Part shown: in pieces, positions 35,581 to 44,512 of the stretch
Numbering within the stretch: position 1 is the first letter of the stretch
Layout: the number at the start of each line of letters is the position of its first letter
From: JAGXTF01 sp044224315
GTDB lineage: Bacteria; Bacteroidota; Bacteroidia; NS11-12g; UBA955
DNA: 64,000 nt
Assembly (NCBI GenBank): GCA_044224315.1
Contig: JBGAKR010000001.1
Span: 1,116,001 to 1,180,000 of the forward strand
Direction: 5' to 3'
Translations under genes and position numbers: made by a program
Notes under the pieces: generated by a model
Databases searched by the model: none
Seen by the model: only the letters and a program-made list of their open reading frames with translations
Told to the model about the DNA's origin: nothing

Positions 35581-37086
35581 GTTTTTTACGGGTATCAGCT
35601 CTATTTTTACCCTGAATGCCGAATCATTTAATTTTAAACTTTCTAAAAATTTATATTGGGCAAAACGTTCCAATACCGCCGCCAATTCGGCAGCAGACGT
35701 GTCTTTTTTAAGCATAGAAAATATATATCCATTTCCGGCAATTTTCAGGGTATCTTTTACCGCGCCCTTGCATAATATAAGATCTGCATCGCCCTGGTAC
35801 TGTAGCATATTCAACCCATTCAGTTTTTGTTTTAATCCTGCAATTTCCAGGGCCGTAAAACCCTGTACTTTTTTTGCCTGATTGGCTTGCATAATTTCGA
35901 GCACAACCGGGCTTATTGTATAGTTGGGGGCATACATAAACGCCCAATAATCTGCAGTTGTTTTTAATTTTCCTTTGCTTAACTGCACCAAAGAGGTAAA
36001 TCCTTTGCTCGATAATACAAGACCCGTATCTACCGCAATGGCATTGGCCGGATCGTTTGTGCCTGCCGGGTAAAACAGCACTTTGCTACCCACCGTTACT
36101 CCGGCAAAATTTCCGGCATTGAGGGTGATTTCTTTGCCATTGTTAATCTTTGCAATTTCGAAATAGGGTTTTTGACTGATATAATTTCCACCAAATAAAA
36201 TTCGATCTTGTCCGGTACCTTCTAATACCGGATGCTGACCCCTTACTTTGGCATACATAATGGCCTGAATTTTGGCAAACAGGGTGCGATAAGTTGCACC
36301 AAATTCCAGCGACTCAAATGCCTCACTGATTGCATACGTAAGCGATCCCATGGCTTCATTATTTTCGTTCAGGGTTTCGGCATCCAACTCTTCTGCCCGG
36401 GCCGCTGCAAAAACCATATAACTGCCTAATTCAGGTTCAGGATTATTTTGGTTTTCGTTAAAAACACCTGCATCATTTTTAATGCTTTTGGGGCCCTTAA
36501 ACCCAGCTGAAACCAATGGGGGCTGACCGCCTCTAACCAAGGCCCTTCCGCGTGTACCCGAGCCTGAGTGGCAGGCATCCATAAACACAACCACATCGCC
36601 CACAGGACCCACTTTTTTACGCAATTTTTGAATATAAAATCCAAATTTATCATCGCGCAAATACCCCAGGGTATCGCTGCCAAAGTTTTGTGATTTTCGG
36701 GGTGCAATGGCATCGTAGCATACAATTGCCTCATCCAGTCCATCGGTTTCATCGCCGTTATTGTCCTCTATTTGCTCGCCATGCGATGAAATATGAATTA
36801 CCACAATATCATTTTTTTGTACCCTGATAATTAATGAATCCAGGGCATATTCAATGCCAGCAGCCGTAGCTTCCTGATTGATAATATTGCGGATATTTAT
36901 GTCAGAAAATCCCTGCCGGTTTAATACCTGTTTAATATAGGGTACGTCGTTTTTGCTGGATAATTTAGACCACCCACCACTTTCGGGGTAATCGCCAATG
37001 GCAATAATAAGCCCGTGCTTTGTGCCTTGCGCAGCAAGGTTTGACACAGCTACCAAACCCATAAAAATAAGTGTAAATACCCTCAT
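35518..37086 (-). CDS. exported caspase-like (C14/metacaspase) protein, interrupted by frameshift
   Basis: A 522-residue zero-frame product with a signal peptide (RVFTLIFMGLVAVSNLAAQ). Residues about 24-290 are a metacaspase-like domain: HGLIIAIGDYPE, catalytic His in VVIHISSHGEQIEDNNGDE and Cys in VVFMDACHSGSGTRG. A beta-rich middle follows. The last 20 codons after RVKIELIPVKN look random and end early; the -1 frame restores a plausible domain (35580-35237). The junction is the heptamer A-AAA-AAC in correct phase, so this is programmed frameshifting, a real mutation or a homopolymer sequencing error. Start overlaps the upstream lipoprotein stop by four bases. Confidence 0.85.
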   Translation of the reverse strand: MRVFTLIFMGLVAVSNLAAQGTKHGLIIAIGDYPESGGWSKLSSKNDVPYIKQVLNRQGFSDINIRNIINQEATAAGIEYALDSLIIRVQKNDIVVIHISSHGEQIEDNNGDETDGLDEAIVCYDAIAPRKSQNFGSDTLGYLRDDKFGFYIQKLRKKVGPVGDVVVFMDACHSGSGTRGRALVRGGQPPLVSAGFKGPKSIKNDAGVFNENQNNPEPELGSYMVFAAARAEELDAETLNENNEAMGSLTYAISEAFESLEFGATYRTLFAKIQAIMYAKVRGQHPVLEGTGQDRILFGGNYISQKPYFEIAKINNGKEITLNAGNFAGVTVGSKVLFYPAGTNDPANAIAVDTGLVLSSKGFTSLVQLSKGKLKTTADYWAFMYAPNYTISPVVLEIMQANQAKKVQGFTALEIAGLKQKLNGLNMLQYQGDADLILCKGAVKDTLKIAGNGYIFSMLKKDTSAAELAAVLERFAQYKFLESLKLNDSAFRVKIELIPVKNPTELSIRFFQISITKYIPPI

Positions 37087-38069
37087 TTTTTATTCATTAG
37101 TTTAATAATTTGTCCTGAGCCTTCTTTAATAATGGAGGTTGAGTTTTCGGCCAGTATTTTTTTAATATATTTTTCTTTTCCGGTTTCTTTTACATTTACT
37201 TCAATTCGGTAATTTCCCTGGCTGTAGGCTTCTTCCAGCTCGCCGGTTTCGGAAAGCGCATGGCCATAAGAACGGGGCACCAGAAAACTATAACCACCCA
37301 GACGTTGATTAATTAAATTTTTATAATAGGTTTCGTAATTTTTATCTTTCGGATTTAAAGGCATATCGCGCAGGTTGAGGGTAAAATGACCAATTTCCAC
37401 ATTGTGGTGCATGGCCCCGTCGGAGGTTGCATAGCTGGTAATAAATTTAATATCGATATCCATATTCATTTTGTCGTCATGCTCGGCATTGCCCCAGCTC
37501 CAGGGCGCATACCAGCGGGTGTCGGAAGCTTTGGCCCTAGAATATCGCAGCTTAAAATCTTTGATGCGCAAACGAAAAACCGAGCTGTTTAATACTTCAT
37601 AGGGATTAGAATTATCCAATTCAATACTGGCAAAAAATGCTGTTGTATCCTGCTTATCTATTTTTATAGTGCGCACAATATCAAATCCTTTAAATTGCAT
37701 TCCGGTAGGGTCTAAATGTCCTCTTTTAGAAATCTGATCATAAAAAAACAATTCGTTTAAGGATTGACCATAGCTGGCGGTAAACGCCGACTTATCCATT
37801 TCAATTAGTTTATTGACGCCCAAAATGGCCAGCGATACTACCTGCCCAACGCCCACACCCCGGCTTTCACCGCTGCGGGCTTCAAACTCGGGCACAGGTT
37901 GATATCGCAGTTTATTCAATGCCAGGTAATTGGCATCTTCATGGATGCGCAAACTTACTTTTTCGCCTTTGCGCATATTGGAATACCTGGAACCTACACA
38001 GGCCTGCAGAACAAAAACAGCCGCCATTGCTAAGGAAGTTGTAATAAAGTATACCCTTTGGTTTTTCAT
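37083..38069 (-). CDS. putative lipoprotein, first gene of the caspase cluster
   Basis: About 328 residues from ATG 38069 (MKNQRVYFITTSLAMAAVFV followed by LQAC), a lipoprotein signal with the lipobox cysteine near residue 24. An upstream in-frame start at 38114 is less likely. The mature part has no recognised domain and is mixed alpha/beta with a hydrophobic helix (VGQVVSLAILGVNKLIEM). It probably sits in a membrane facing the periplasm. The stop overlaps the caspase start by four bases, so the two are translationally coupled. Confidence 0.75.
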   Translation of the reverse strand: MKNQRVYFITTSLAMAAVFVLQACVGSRYSNMRKGEKVSLRIHEDANYLALNKLRYQPVPEFEARSGESRGVGVGQVVSLAILGVNKLIEMDKSAFTASYGQSLNELFFYDQISKRGHLDPTGMQFKGFDIVRTIKIDKQDTTAFFASIELDNSNPYEVLNSSVFRLRIKDFKLRYSRAKASDTRWYAPWSWGNAEHDDKMNMDIDIKFITSYATSDGAMHHNVEIGHFTLNLRDMPLNPKDKNYETYYKNLINQRLGGYSFLVPRSYGHALSETGELEEAYSQGNYRIEVNVKETGKEKYIKKILAENSTSIIKEGSGQIIKLMNKK

Positions 38070-38230
38070 GAGAGTAGTTAAATAGCCAAAAATATACCAC
38101 TGTGTACGATTCACAAAAATATATTCTGCCGCAGCTCAATATTTCCATACTGTTGTAAAACTGTTAAGCTTAAGTACAACGCGCATTTCAGCCACTTTGG
38201 AAAGCTACATTCGCAGGGGTTAAAAAAACT

Positions 38231-38878
38231 ATGCTTTCCCTGCTTCAAAATTTGGTACGCCCCAAGGGTGCGGTGTTTTATTCCTGCTTTCAGGAGGCAA
38301 CGGTAAACATCAATAAAATGGCCGCCCTGCTGGTAGAAATGGCCAAAACCACCAGCTATGAAGTGCGGGTTCAAAAAGCTGCCGAGATAGAAATGATTGA
38401 ACATGCAAATGACGAGCTTACCCACCGGGTGTTTACCCAATTGCATGGCATTTTCTTAACCCCTATTTCCAGAGAAGATATCTGCGATTTGGCTGGCAAG
38501 CTGGATGATGTATGCGATTTTATTTTTGCCACTTCGCGCAGCATTTTACCCCTTAAAATGGAAAAAACCGGGAGTGATACGCTTCTTTTTGCCCAATGCC
38601 TGGGCAGAATGTGTGCCGCACTCACCCATATGTTTCAGGGATTGGAAAGCAACAATATCCAAAAAACCCAGAAATACGTCAGGGCCATACGCAAAATGGA
38701 ACATGAGGCCGATGATTTGTACGAATATGCCATGCGCAATCTGTTTTTGGAGGAATCCGATTTTAAGGATTTCATACGCAGCCGGGAGGTATTTATACAT
38801 ATGGAAGAGCTGGCTGATAAATGCGAAACCCTGGCCAATACGGTAGATAATATTAGTTGGAAACGCGCGGCAGGCTAG
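38231..38878 (+). CDS. DUF47 (PhoU-like) phosphate transport regulator, copy 1
   Basis: A 215-residue all-helical protein of the DUF47/YkaA family (Pit accessory protein). Seen are the N-terminal PKGAVFYSCFQEATVNINKM, then EHANDELTHRVFTQLHGIFL and SREDICDLAGKLDDVCDFIF, blocks with the metal-binding E/D pattern, and KMEHEADDLYEYAMRNLF. These proteins work with Pit transporters, probably gating them. A second copy follows after about 140 bases and then pit itself. Having two copies suggests subfunctions or a heteromer. Confidence 0.88.
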   Translation: MLSLLQNLVRPKGAVFYSCFQEATVNINKMAALLVEMAKTTSYEVRVQKAAEIEMIEHANDELTHRVFTQLHGIFLTPISREDICDLAGKLDDVCDFIFATSRSILPLKMEKTGSDTLLFAQCLGRMCAALTHMFQGLESNNIQKTQKYVRAIRKMEHEADDLYEYAMRNLFLEESDFKDFIRSREVFIHMEELADKCETLANTVDNISWKRAAG

Positions 38879-39014
38879 CTAAAACTTAAAAACAAAACCC
38901 AGCCCCAAGGTTACCAATGGTTTACAGGTATATTAACTTTATGTTAATTCTGTTTTAACTCACTAATCTACAGGAAACATAGAAGTAATTTTGCGGCGTT
39001 AATAAAACAAAACA

Positions 39015-39662
39015 ATGGCATTAAACAACATACTGAGCATTTTCCTGCCTAAAGACAGGGTGTTCTTTGGCCTTTTTGAACAGGCTGCATCGAATGTAAC
39101 TGAAATGGGTAAACTGCTTCAGGAGTTTGTGTATGAGTCAGACGCTGACAAACGGCTGCACCTTAGCAAATCCATTGAAGATTATGAACACAAAAACGAT
39201 GAAGTAACCCACCTGATATTTACCGAATTGGGTAAAAACTTCATTACTCCATTCGACCGCGAGGATATCCACTACCTGGCTACTGCTTTGGATGATGTGG
39301 CAGATTATATTTATGCAAGCAGCAAAAAAATTCAATTCCACGGTGTAAATCCAAACGACCAGGGAATTCAGAAAATGGCCGAAGTAATAAACCAAAGTGC
39401 CGCTGAGGTTTGCAAAGCCATTATGCAATTGCGCGAATTGAAACACCCCGAAAAAATTACCGAATCACTGGTAAAAGTAAATAGCCTGGAAAACCATGCC
39501 GACGATATTTTTGATATGAGCATTAAAAAATTGTTTGAAACCGAAAACGATTTTAAAGAACTCATTCGTCGCCGTGAGGTTTATACCGTGATGGAAGTGG
39601 CTACCGACAAGTGCGAAGATGTAGCCAATGTAATTGAAACCATTATTGTAAAATACGCCTAA
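39015..39662 (+). CDS. DUF47 (PhoU-like) phosphate transport regulator, copy 2
   Basis: A 215-residue DUF47 protein, same length as copy 1 with similar but diverged blocks: PKDRVFFGLFEQAASNVTEM, YEHKNDEVTHLIFTELGKNF and DREDIHYLATALDDVADYIY. It starts 22 bases after a TAATTTTG box (38986-38993), a likely own -7 element, and its stop is three bases before the pit start codon, so copy 2 and pit form one transcript. Cytoplasmic, peripheral to the membrane. Confidence 0.9.
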   Translation: MALNNILSIFLPKDRVFFGLFEQAASNVTEMGKLLQEFVYESDADKRLHLSKSIEDYEHKNDEVTHLIFTELGKNFITPFDREDIHYLATALDDVADYIYASSKKIQFHGVNPNDQGIQKMAEVINQSAAEVCKAIMQLRELKHPEKITESLVKVNSLENHADDIFDMSIKKLFETENDFKELIRRREVYTVMEVATDKCEDVANVIETIIVKYA

Positions 39663-39665
39663 AAC

Positions 39666-41129
39666 ATGTCACCCCTAACCTTATTGGTTATCATTATTGC
39701 GTTGGCGCTAATCTTTGACCTGATTAACGGGTTTCATGATGCGGCCAACTCAATAGCAACCATAGTATCAACCAAGGTGCTAACCCCCTTCCAGGCAGTG
39801 GTTTGGGCAGCGGGTTTTAACGTGGTGGCATTCTGGATTTTTGACCTTAAAGTGGCCGATACCGTGGCCAAAACGGTACAAGACCCGGGCGCCATAAACC
39901 TCACTGTGGTACTGGCCGGGCTGATTGCCGCCATTTTCTGGAACCTGCTTACCTGGTGGTTTGGAATTCCTTCCAGCTCATCTCACACGCTCATCGGCGG
40001 TTTTGCCGGTGCTGCCGTAGCCCATGCCGGTACTTTTAAAGTGCTGGATAATGATGTAATTATCAAAACGGCTGCCTTCATCATTCTGGCACCCATTATT
40101 GGTATGATAATATCCTATGTGCTTTCGGTGGCGGTTATCTATATCTGTCGCAATGCCAACCCATACAAGGCCGATCGGTGGTTTAAACGCATACAGCTGG
40201 TTTCATCCGCTGCATTCTCTATCGGACACGGGGGCGCCGATTCGCAAAAAGTAATGGGTATTATTGCCGCTGCCATGCTGGTTTTCATAGGGCAGCAACA
40301 AAAAATAAACCCCGAGTGGAAAGCCGAAGGATGGATGAAAGTAGAGAAGCAGGATCAGGGTAAAATTTCGGTAAAAGAAGCCAGCCTGAGTATTGAAAAT
40401 GCCGAGTACCTGATAAAAGATTCTGCTACCAAAAAAGAGAGCAAAAAACACCTTAAAAATGTAAAAGGCACCCTGGCCGATGGCAAAATGGTAGTGACGG
40501 ACAGCACCGGCAAAGCCATTGAGGGTAAAATAGATATCAAAGCCGGTACCATAGAAATTGTAAAAGCCCTGGGGCATTACAAAAAGGATAGCATGATTAT
40601 TACAAATGCGCATGCCAAAGTGGTAAAAGGCAAGGTATCGTTTGATGAAGCCAGCAGTGTGCTGCTGCTTACCCACGATGGAAAAACCGAGGATGGCAAA
40701 GAAAAAATAAAAGACGGAAGCCTGCAGATTAAAGAGGGCAAAGTAATTTTAAAACCCAAGAAAAAACTGGCCATCCCCAATTGGATTGCATTTGCCTGTT
40801 ACATAGCCATAGGCCTGGGCACCATGATGGGCGGCTGGCGCATTGTAAAAACCATGGGTACCAAAATTACCAAGGTTACCCCACTTGAGGGTGTGGTTGC
40901 CGAAACCGCTGGAGCCATTACCCTGTATGGAGTATCGCAGGGCATGGGTATTCCCGTAAGTACCACCCACACCATTACCGGTGCCATTATGGGTGTAGGT
41001 ATGACCAAACGCCTAAGTGCAGTGCGCTGGGGCGTAACCCGCAGCCTGCTATGGGCATGGATCCTAACCATTCCCGTAAGCGGCCTCGTAGCTGCATTGG
41101 TGTACTGGATAATGAAACTTCTGGCCTGA
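39666..41129 (+). CDS. pit: inorganic phosphate transporter (PiT family) with large soluble insert
   Basis: A 487-residue PiT symporter. The first signature is NGFHDAANSIATIVSTKVL (about residues 21-39) and the second, with PVSTTHTITGA, lies near residue 430. Between transmembrane halves there is a soluble lysine-rich insert at about residues 212-367 with repeated short strands (KISVKEASL, KVSFDEASSVLLL, GSLQIKEGKVILK), suggesting a stacked beta fold. The usual conserved Asn of the GHGxND block appears as Ala (GHGGADSQKVMG). It imports phosphate with cations; the DUF47 genes upstream are its partners. Confidence 0.9.
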   Translation: MSPLTLLVIIIALALIFDLINGFHDAANSIATIVSTKVLTPFQAVVWAAGFNVVAFWIFDLKVADTVAKTVQDPGAINLTVVLAGLIAAIFWNLLTWWFGIPSSSSHTLIGGFAGAAVAHAGTFKVLDNDVIIKTAAFIILAPIIGMIISYVLSVAVIYICRNANPYKADRWFKRIQLVSSAAFSIGHGGADSQKVMGIIAAAMLVFIGQQQKINPEWKAEGWMKVEKQDQGKISVKEASLSIENAEYLIKDSATKKESKKHLKNVKGTLADGKMVVTDSTGKAIEGKIDIKAGTIEIVKALGHYKKDSMIITNAHAKVVKGKVSFDEASSVLLLTHDGKTEDGKEKIKDGSLQIKEGKVILKPKKKLAIPNWIAFACYIAIGLGTMMGGWRIVKTMGTKITKVTPLEGVVAETAGAITLYGVSQGMGIPVSTTHTITGAIMGVGMTKRLSAVRWGVTRSLLWAWILTIPVSGLVAALVYWIMKLLA

Positions 41130-41149
41130 AAATAAAAAGAAATTAAATA

Positions 41150-41184
41150 TAAAAAATCCGGGGTGCGAACTCCGGATTTTTTTT
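41150..41184 (+). terminator. Rho-independent terminator after pit
   Basis: Inverted repeat AAAAATCCGG with its complement CCGGATTTTT around a short loop, followed by a T run, 20-odd bases after the pit stop codon. Confidence 0.85.
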
Positions 41185-41255
41185 GGGGGTAAACAAACCC
41201 TGCCCTTTTTAAAATGCCAATTATAAATGGCATACCCTAATATTGTACTTTTTAT

Positions 41256-42248
41256 ATGCCACTTTCGCTTAATGATATCCGGGCCCGGGCTGCTGCTTTT
41301 GCCCATGAATGGGCCGATGCCTATGATGAAGACGCCGAAGCCAAAAGCTTTTGGGATGGTTTCTTCAGGGTTTTTGGACAGGAACGCAGACAGGTTGCCA
41401 TGTTTGAAAAATATGTGCGCAAACTGGATGATAAACAAGGGTTTATAGACCTTTTTTGGCCCGGTAAACTTATGGTGGAACATAAGAGCAAAGGCAAAAA
41501 CCTGGACAGGGCATTTAGCCAGGCTACAGACTACTTTACCGGTTTACAAACCAAACACTACCCACGCTACATAATTGTAAGTGATTTTGCACGCATAAGG
41601 CTCTATGATCTGGATACCGATAGCCAGCACGAAATAACATTGGCACAATTACCAGAAAAGGTAGAGCTCTTTAAGTTTATTGCGGGGTATGAGCAAACCC
41701 AGTATAAAGAGCAAGACCCTGCAAATATTGAAGCCGCAGAGTTGATGGGCAAACTGCACGATGCTATGTTGGCCACAGGGTACGATGGGCATGCATTGGA
41801 AGTGTATCTGGTGCGCCTGTTTTTTTGCCTTTTTGCCGAGGGTAGCAATATTTTTGATAAGTTTAAGTTTCAGGCTTACCTAGAAGACCGCTCCCACGAG
41901 GATGGCAGCGATTTAGGCGCAAAACTTACCGAATTGTTTTATGTACTGAATACCGATTATCCCAAAAGGTTCAAAAACCTGGACGAAGAATTGGCTGCAT
42001 TTGCATATGTAAATGGCAAATTGTTTAAAGAGTAATTGCCCCCTGCATCGTTTGACCGCGGCATGCGCGAGCAGTTGCTGGAATGCTGCAGCCTGAACTG
42101 GAGCAAAATATCACCGGCCATATTTGGCAGTCTGTTTCAGAGTGTAATGGATACCTAAAAGCGTAGAAAATTGGGTGCCCATTACACCAGCGAAAAGAAT
42201 ATATTAAAACTCATTAAACCCTTATTTTTAGATGAATTATGGGAATAA
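41256..42248 (+). pseudogene. remnant of an MmeI-like type IIG restriction-modification gene
   Basis: The first frame (41256-42035, 259 residues) matches the N-terminal nuclease and helical spacer of MmeI-like enzymes: FIDLFWPGKLMVEHKSKG carries the D-ExK nuclease motif and YLVRLFFCLFAEGSNIF begins the spacer. In the same frame after the TAA at 42033-42035 homology continues (LPPASFDRGMREQLLECCSL, SPAIFGSLFQSVMD) to a TAA at 42156-42158, then RRKLGAHYTSEKNILKLIKP to a third TAA at 42246-42248. The methyltransferase catalytic and specificity parts are absent. A nuclease-only fragment could still be made. Confidence 0.85.
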
Positions 42249-42341
42249 GAATACAGCGTATCTGGAGAAGAATCGGTATCCAGAGACGGGAGGGAGGTAT
42301 TTGATAAGTTCATAATTGCGTATTTAAATTGATAGGCCAAT

Positions 42342-43715
42342 TCAATTGCTGAAATAACCAGAATCTTGAAATAGTGAAGAAGGATTTAGGTTTGTAGTCT
42401 TATAAATATAGTCGTGCAGTATCTCAATACTTTCATTCGAATAATTTCCGCTATGAAAATTAAACTGTAATCGGCCTACAAGGTCAGATAACTCTTTATT
42501 CGGGATTGTTTGTGTTATCTCATTTGTAAAATGAGTGTCTGGTTGATAAATCTGATGATATAATTCAGTTCCGTGGTATGGACGAAATTGAAATACGCTT
42601 GTCCTAAATTTAGTATTATGTTGGTCTGCATATAATTTCAGATCTTTTGCCAACTGAAAAGTTAATTCAAAATCATCAATCGTTTCTTCTGGAAAGCCAT
42701 AAATAAAATAGCCCTTTACATAAATTCCATTTCTCAAAAGCAAACCTATCGACTCTTTGATCACTTCTACATCATGTGTTTTGTGAATGGATTTTAAAAT
42801 CTTAGGTGACCCTGATTCAATGCCAATGAACAACTCGCGACATCCCGCATTTTTTAACTCAACAATCTCTTTGTCAGTTACACCCCTAAATGTTTGTACA
42901 TGTGCCATTGACCGCCAGTTTGTTTTTAAATCGCGAAAAATCTCAATGGCCCTTGTAATAGATTGGCTATTCTTTAAAAACAAATCGTCTAAAACTCGAA
43001 TTGAATTTATTGCAGGGTTTGCGCTAAGAATTGAATTTATTTCATTTATAACACTTTGCTCGGACTTTTCTCTTATGTTAAAATTCCTATTAAGAGATCT
43101 TGCAGCAGCGCAAAATGAGCAGTTATAAATGCACCCTCTGCTCGTGACAACATTGGCTTCATAAAACCCCATTGGATGATAAAAAGGTTCGTTTACAAAA
43201 TATTTACGATTCAAATTTTCATTTGAAATGTCAGTATTAAAGTACGGAGAATCATTGTCAACCACATAATATCGTCTATTTTCACCTATTCTCTGTGGGC
43301 GTTGTATCACTCTGTTTTTATACAAATCAATAATAATTTTTTCACCATCACCATGTACTACATCTATTTGGTTTTGGGAGTCCCAATTAAATATTTCATC
43401 AACCAAATTCGAAGTCGAAAGCCCACCCACAATAACTTGGACTTCGAAAGTCAGTTTACTAATGAATTCCTGAACTAAACTCAAATTTGTCGTAAATACA
43501 TTAATACAAATTACATCAGGCTTGGATTCATTAACCAAGACAATCAAATCCTCTAACGGCATTCTCAAGGCTACCGCATCAATTAAGTTGACTTGAACAC
43601 CATCATTCTCTAAAGCTGTAGCTATCAACCCCAATCCAATTGGGGGTAATGAGTCTTCATCGTAAAGCTCATTACGATTTTTAAAAAGTGGTGAATTTAT
43701 TACAAGTGCTTTCAT
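42342..43715 (-). CDS. radical SAM protein with B12-binding-like N-terminal domain
   Basis: A 457-residue protein. Residues about 1-135 have the Rossmann-like layout of B12-binding radical SAM proteins (PPIGLGLIATALENDGVQV) but lack the DxHxxG cobalamin motif. The radical SAM cluster motif is SRGCIYNCSFC (Cys 195, 199, 202), followed by RVLDDLFLKN, LFIGIESGSP and VKGYFIYGFPEET, the usual SAM-binding blocks. The reaction is unknown; relatives do methylations and C-S or C-P chemistry. Last gene of a four-gene minus-strand operon, four bases after the preceding stop. The AT-rich composition differs from the pit region. Confidence 0.88.
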   Translation of the reverse strand: MKALVINSPLFKNRNELYDEDSLPPIGLGLIATALENDGVQVNLIDAVALRMPLEDLIVLVNESKPDVICINVFTTNLSLVQEFISKLTFEVQVIVGGLSTSNLVDEIFNWDSQNQIDVVHGDGEKIIIDLYKNRVIQRPQRIGENRRYYVVDNDSPYFNTDISNENLNRKYFVNEPFYHPMGFYEANVVTSRGCIYNCSFCAAARSLNRNFNIREKSEQSVINEINSILSANPAINSIRVLDDLFLKNSQSITRAIEIFRDLKTNWRSMAHVQTFRGVTDKEIVELKNAGCRELFIGIESGSPKILKSIHKTHDVEVIKESIGLLLRNGIYVKGYFIYGFPEETIDDFELTFQLAKDLKLYADQHNTKFRTSVFQFRPYHGTELYHQIYQPDTHFTNEITQTIPNKELSDLVGRLQFNFHSGNYSNESIEILHDYIYKTTNLNPSSLFQDSGYFSN

Positions 43716-43719
43716 AATG

Positions 43720-44508
43720 CTAAGTCATTGACTCCAATTCAGTTTTTTGGTCAGATGTGAGTTCTTTTCCAATTTCACCCCAACAAAGTTGCCAAATGTT
43801 TTCGTACAAAGCGCCAGTATTATTACTTACATCTGTTTCAATCAACCTGTACCCTTTGCTTCCATGTTTAATGTAAATTAACATTTTTCTAACGCCGGAC
43901 TCAGTTTTAATTCTTCCACGAATTTTCAAGTCAGCCTTTTTGGGATCATAGTACTTAATAATTGTTCCTGGAAAATCTCTTAATATTTTTCCATAACGCC
44001 GTTTGGTTTTCATGTCCTGATCACTTGGCTCCTCGCATAGTATTTTCAATTCTTTAAATCCATTATCTATCAAAAATCGGTATTGAATATCTTCATCTAT
44101 AGTATGCCCCTTTTCTAAGAAACTAAAATCTCCTCCAAACAACATTAGGTTAGTTTTATCAGCATTTTGGGTGAATTTATTAATTATCTTATTTAATTCA
44201 TTTGTTTTATAGTAATTTTTGAAATTCAAATATTTAAAAGTGACAATTGCAAGTATTACACTAAAAACACCAACTACTATCAAAAGGATCAGAGGCCATG
44301 GTTTTTTGTGAACCATATATTTGTCATCGTAATTTGCGATTCCTAAAAATAATATAATTATCCCGAATAACACGAAAAGGTAGAATAAATAGCTCCAGTA
44401 ATTATTTACTTTATCAGCCAATATTTTACTACGCAAAATGCCCGCAACCGAGCTAACAAGCACACCCATGGATGCACTGAGCAAGTTAAGTACAGTTTCT
44501 GAATTCAT
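43720..44508 (-). CDS. two-helix membrane protein with cytoplasmic domain, unknown function
   Basis: A 262-residue protein with two or three N-terminal hydrophobic segments (about residues 10-25, 37-57 and 72-95), then a soluble domain of about 160 residues with NLMLFGGDFSFLE, LKILCEEPSDQD, DLKIRGRIKTESGVRKMLIY and TGALYENIWQLCW. The last two blocks resemble, without the HKD residues, the layout of phospholipase D-like modules; this is only a resemblance. Between a PIN-domain gene and a radical SAM gene with four-base gaps on each side, so co-translated. A membrane effector is one possibility. Confidence 0.75.
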   Translation of the reverse strand: MNSETVLNLLSASMGVLVSSVAGILRSKILADKVNNYWSYLFYLFVLFGIIILFLGIANYDDKYMVHKKPWPLILLIVVGVFSVILAIVTFKYLNFKNYYKTNELNKIINKFTQNADKTNLMLFGGDFSFLEKGHTIDEDIQYRFLIDNGFKELKILCEEPSDQDMKTKRRYGKILRDFPGTIIKYYDPKKADLKIRGRIKTESGVRKMLIYIKHGSKGYRLIETDVSNNTGALYENIWQLCWGEIGKELTSDQKTELESMT

Positions 44509-44512
44509 ACTG

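Noticed and set aside
40203..40676. Minus-strand frames of up to 157 codons across pit
   Set aside because: Antisense to the phosphate transporter; no independent support.
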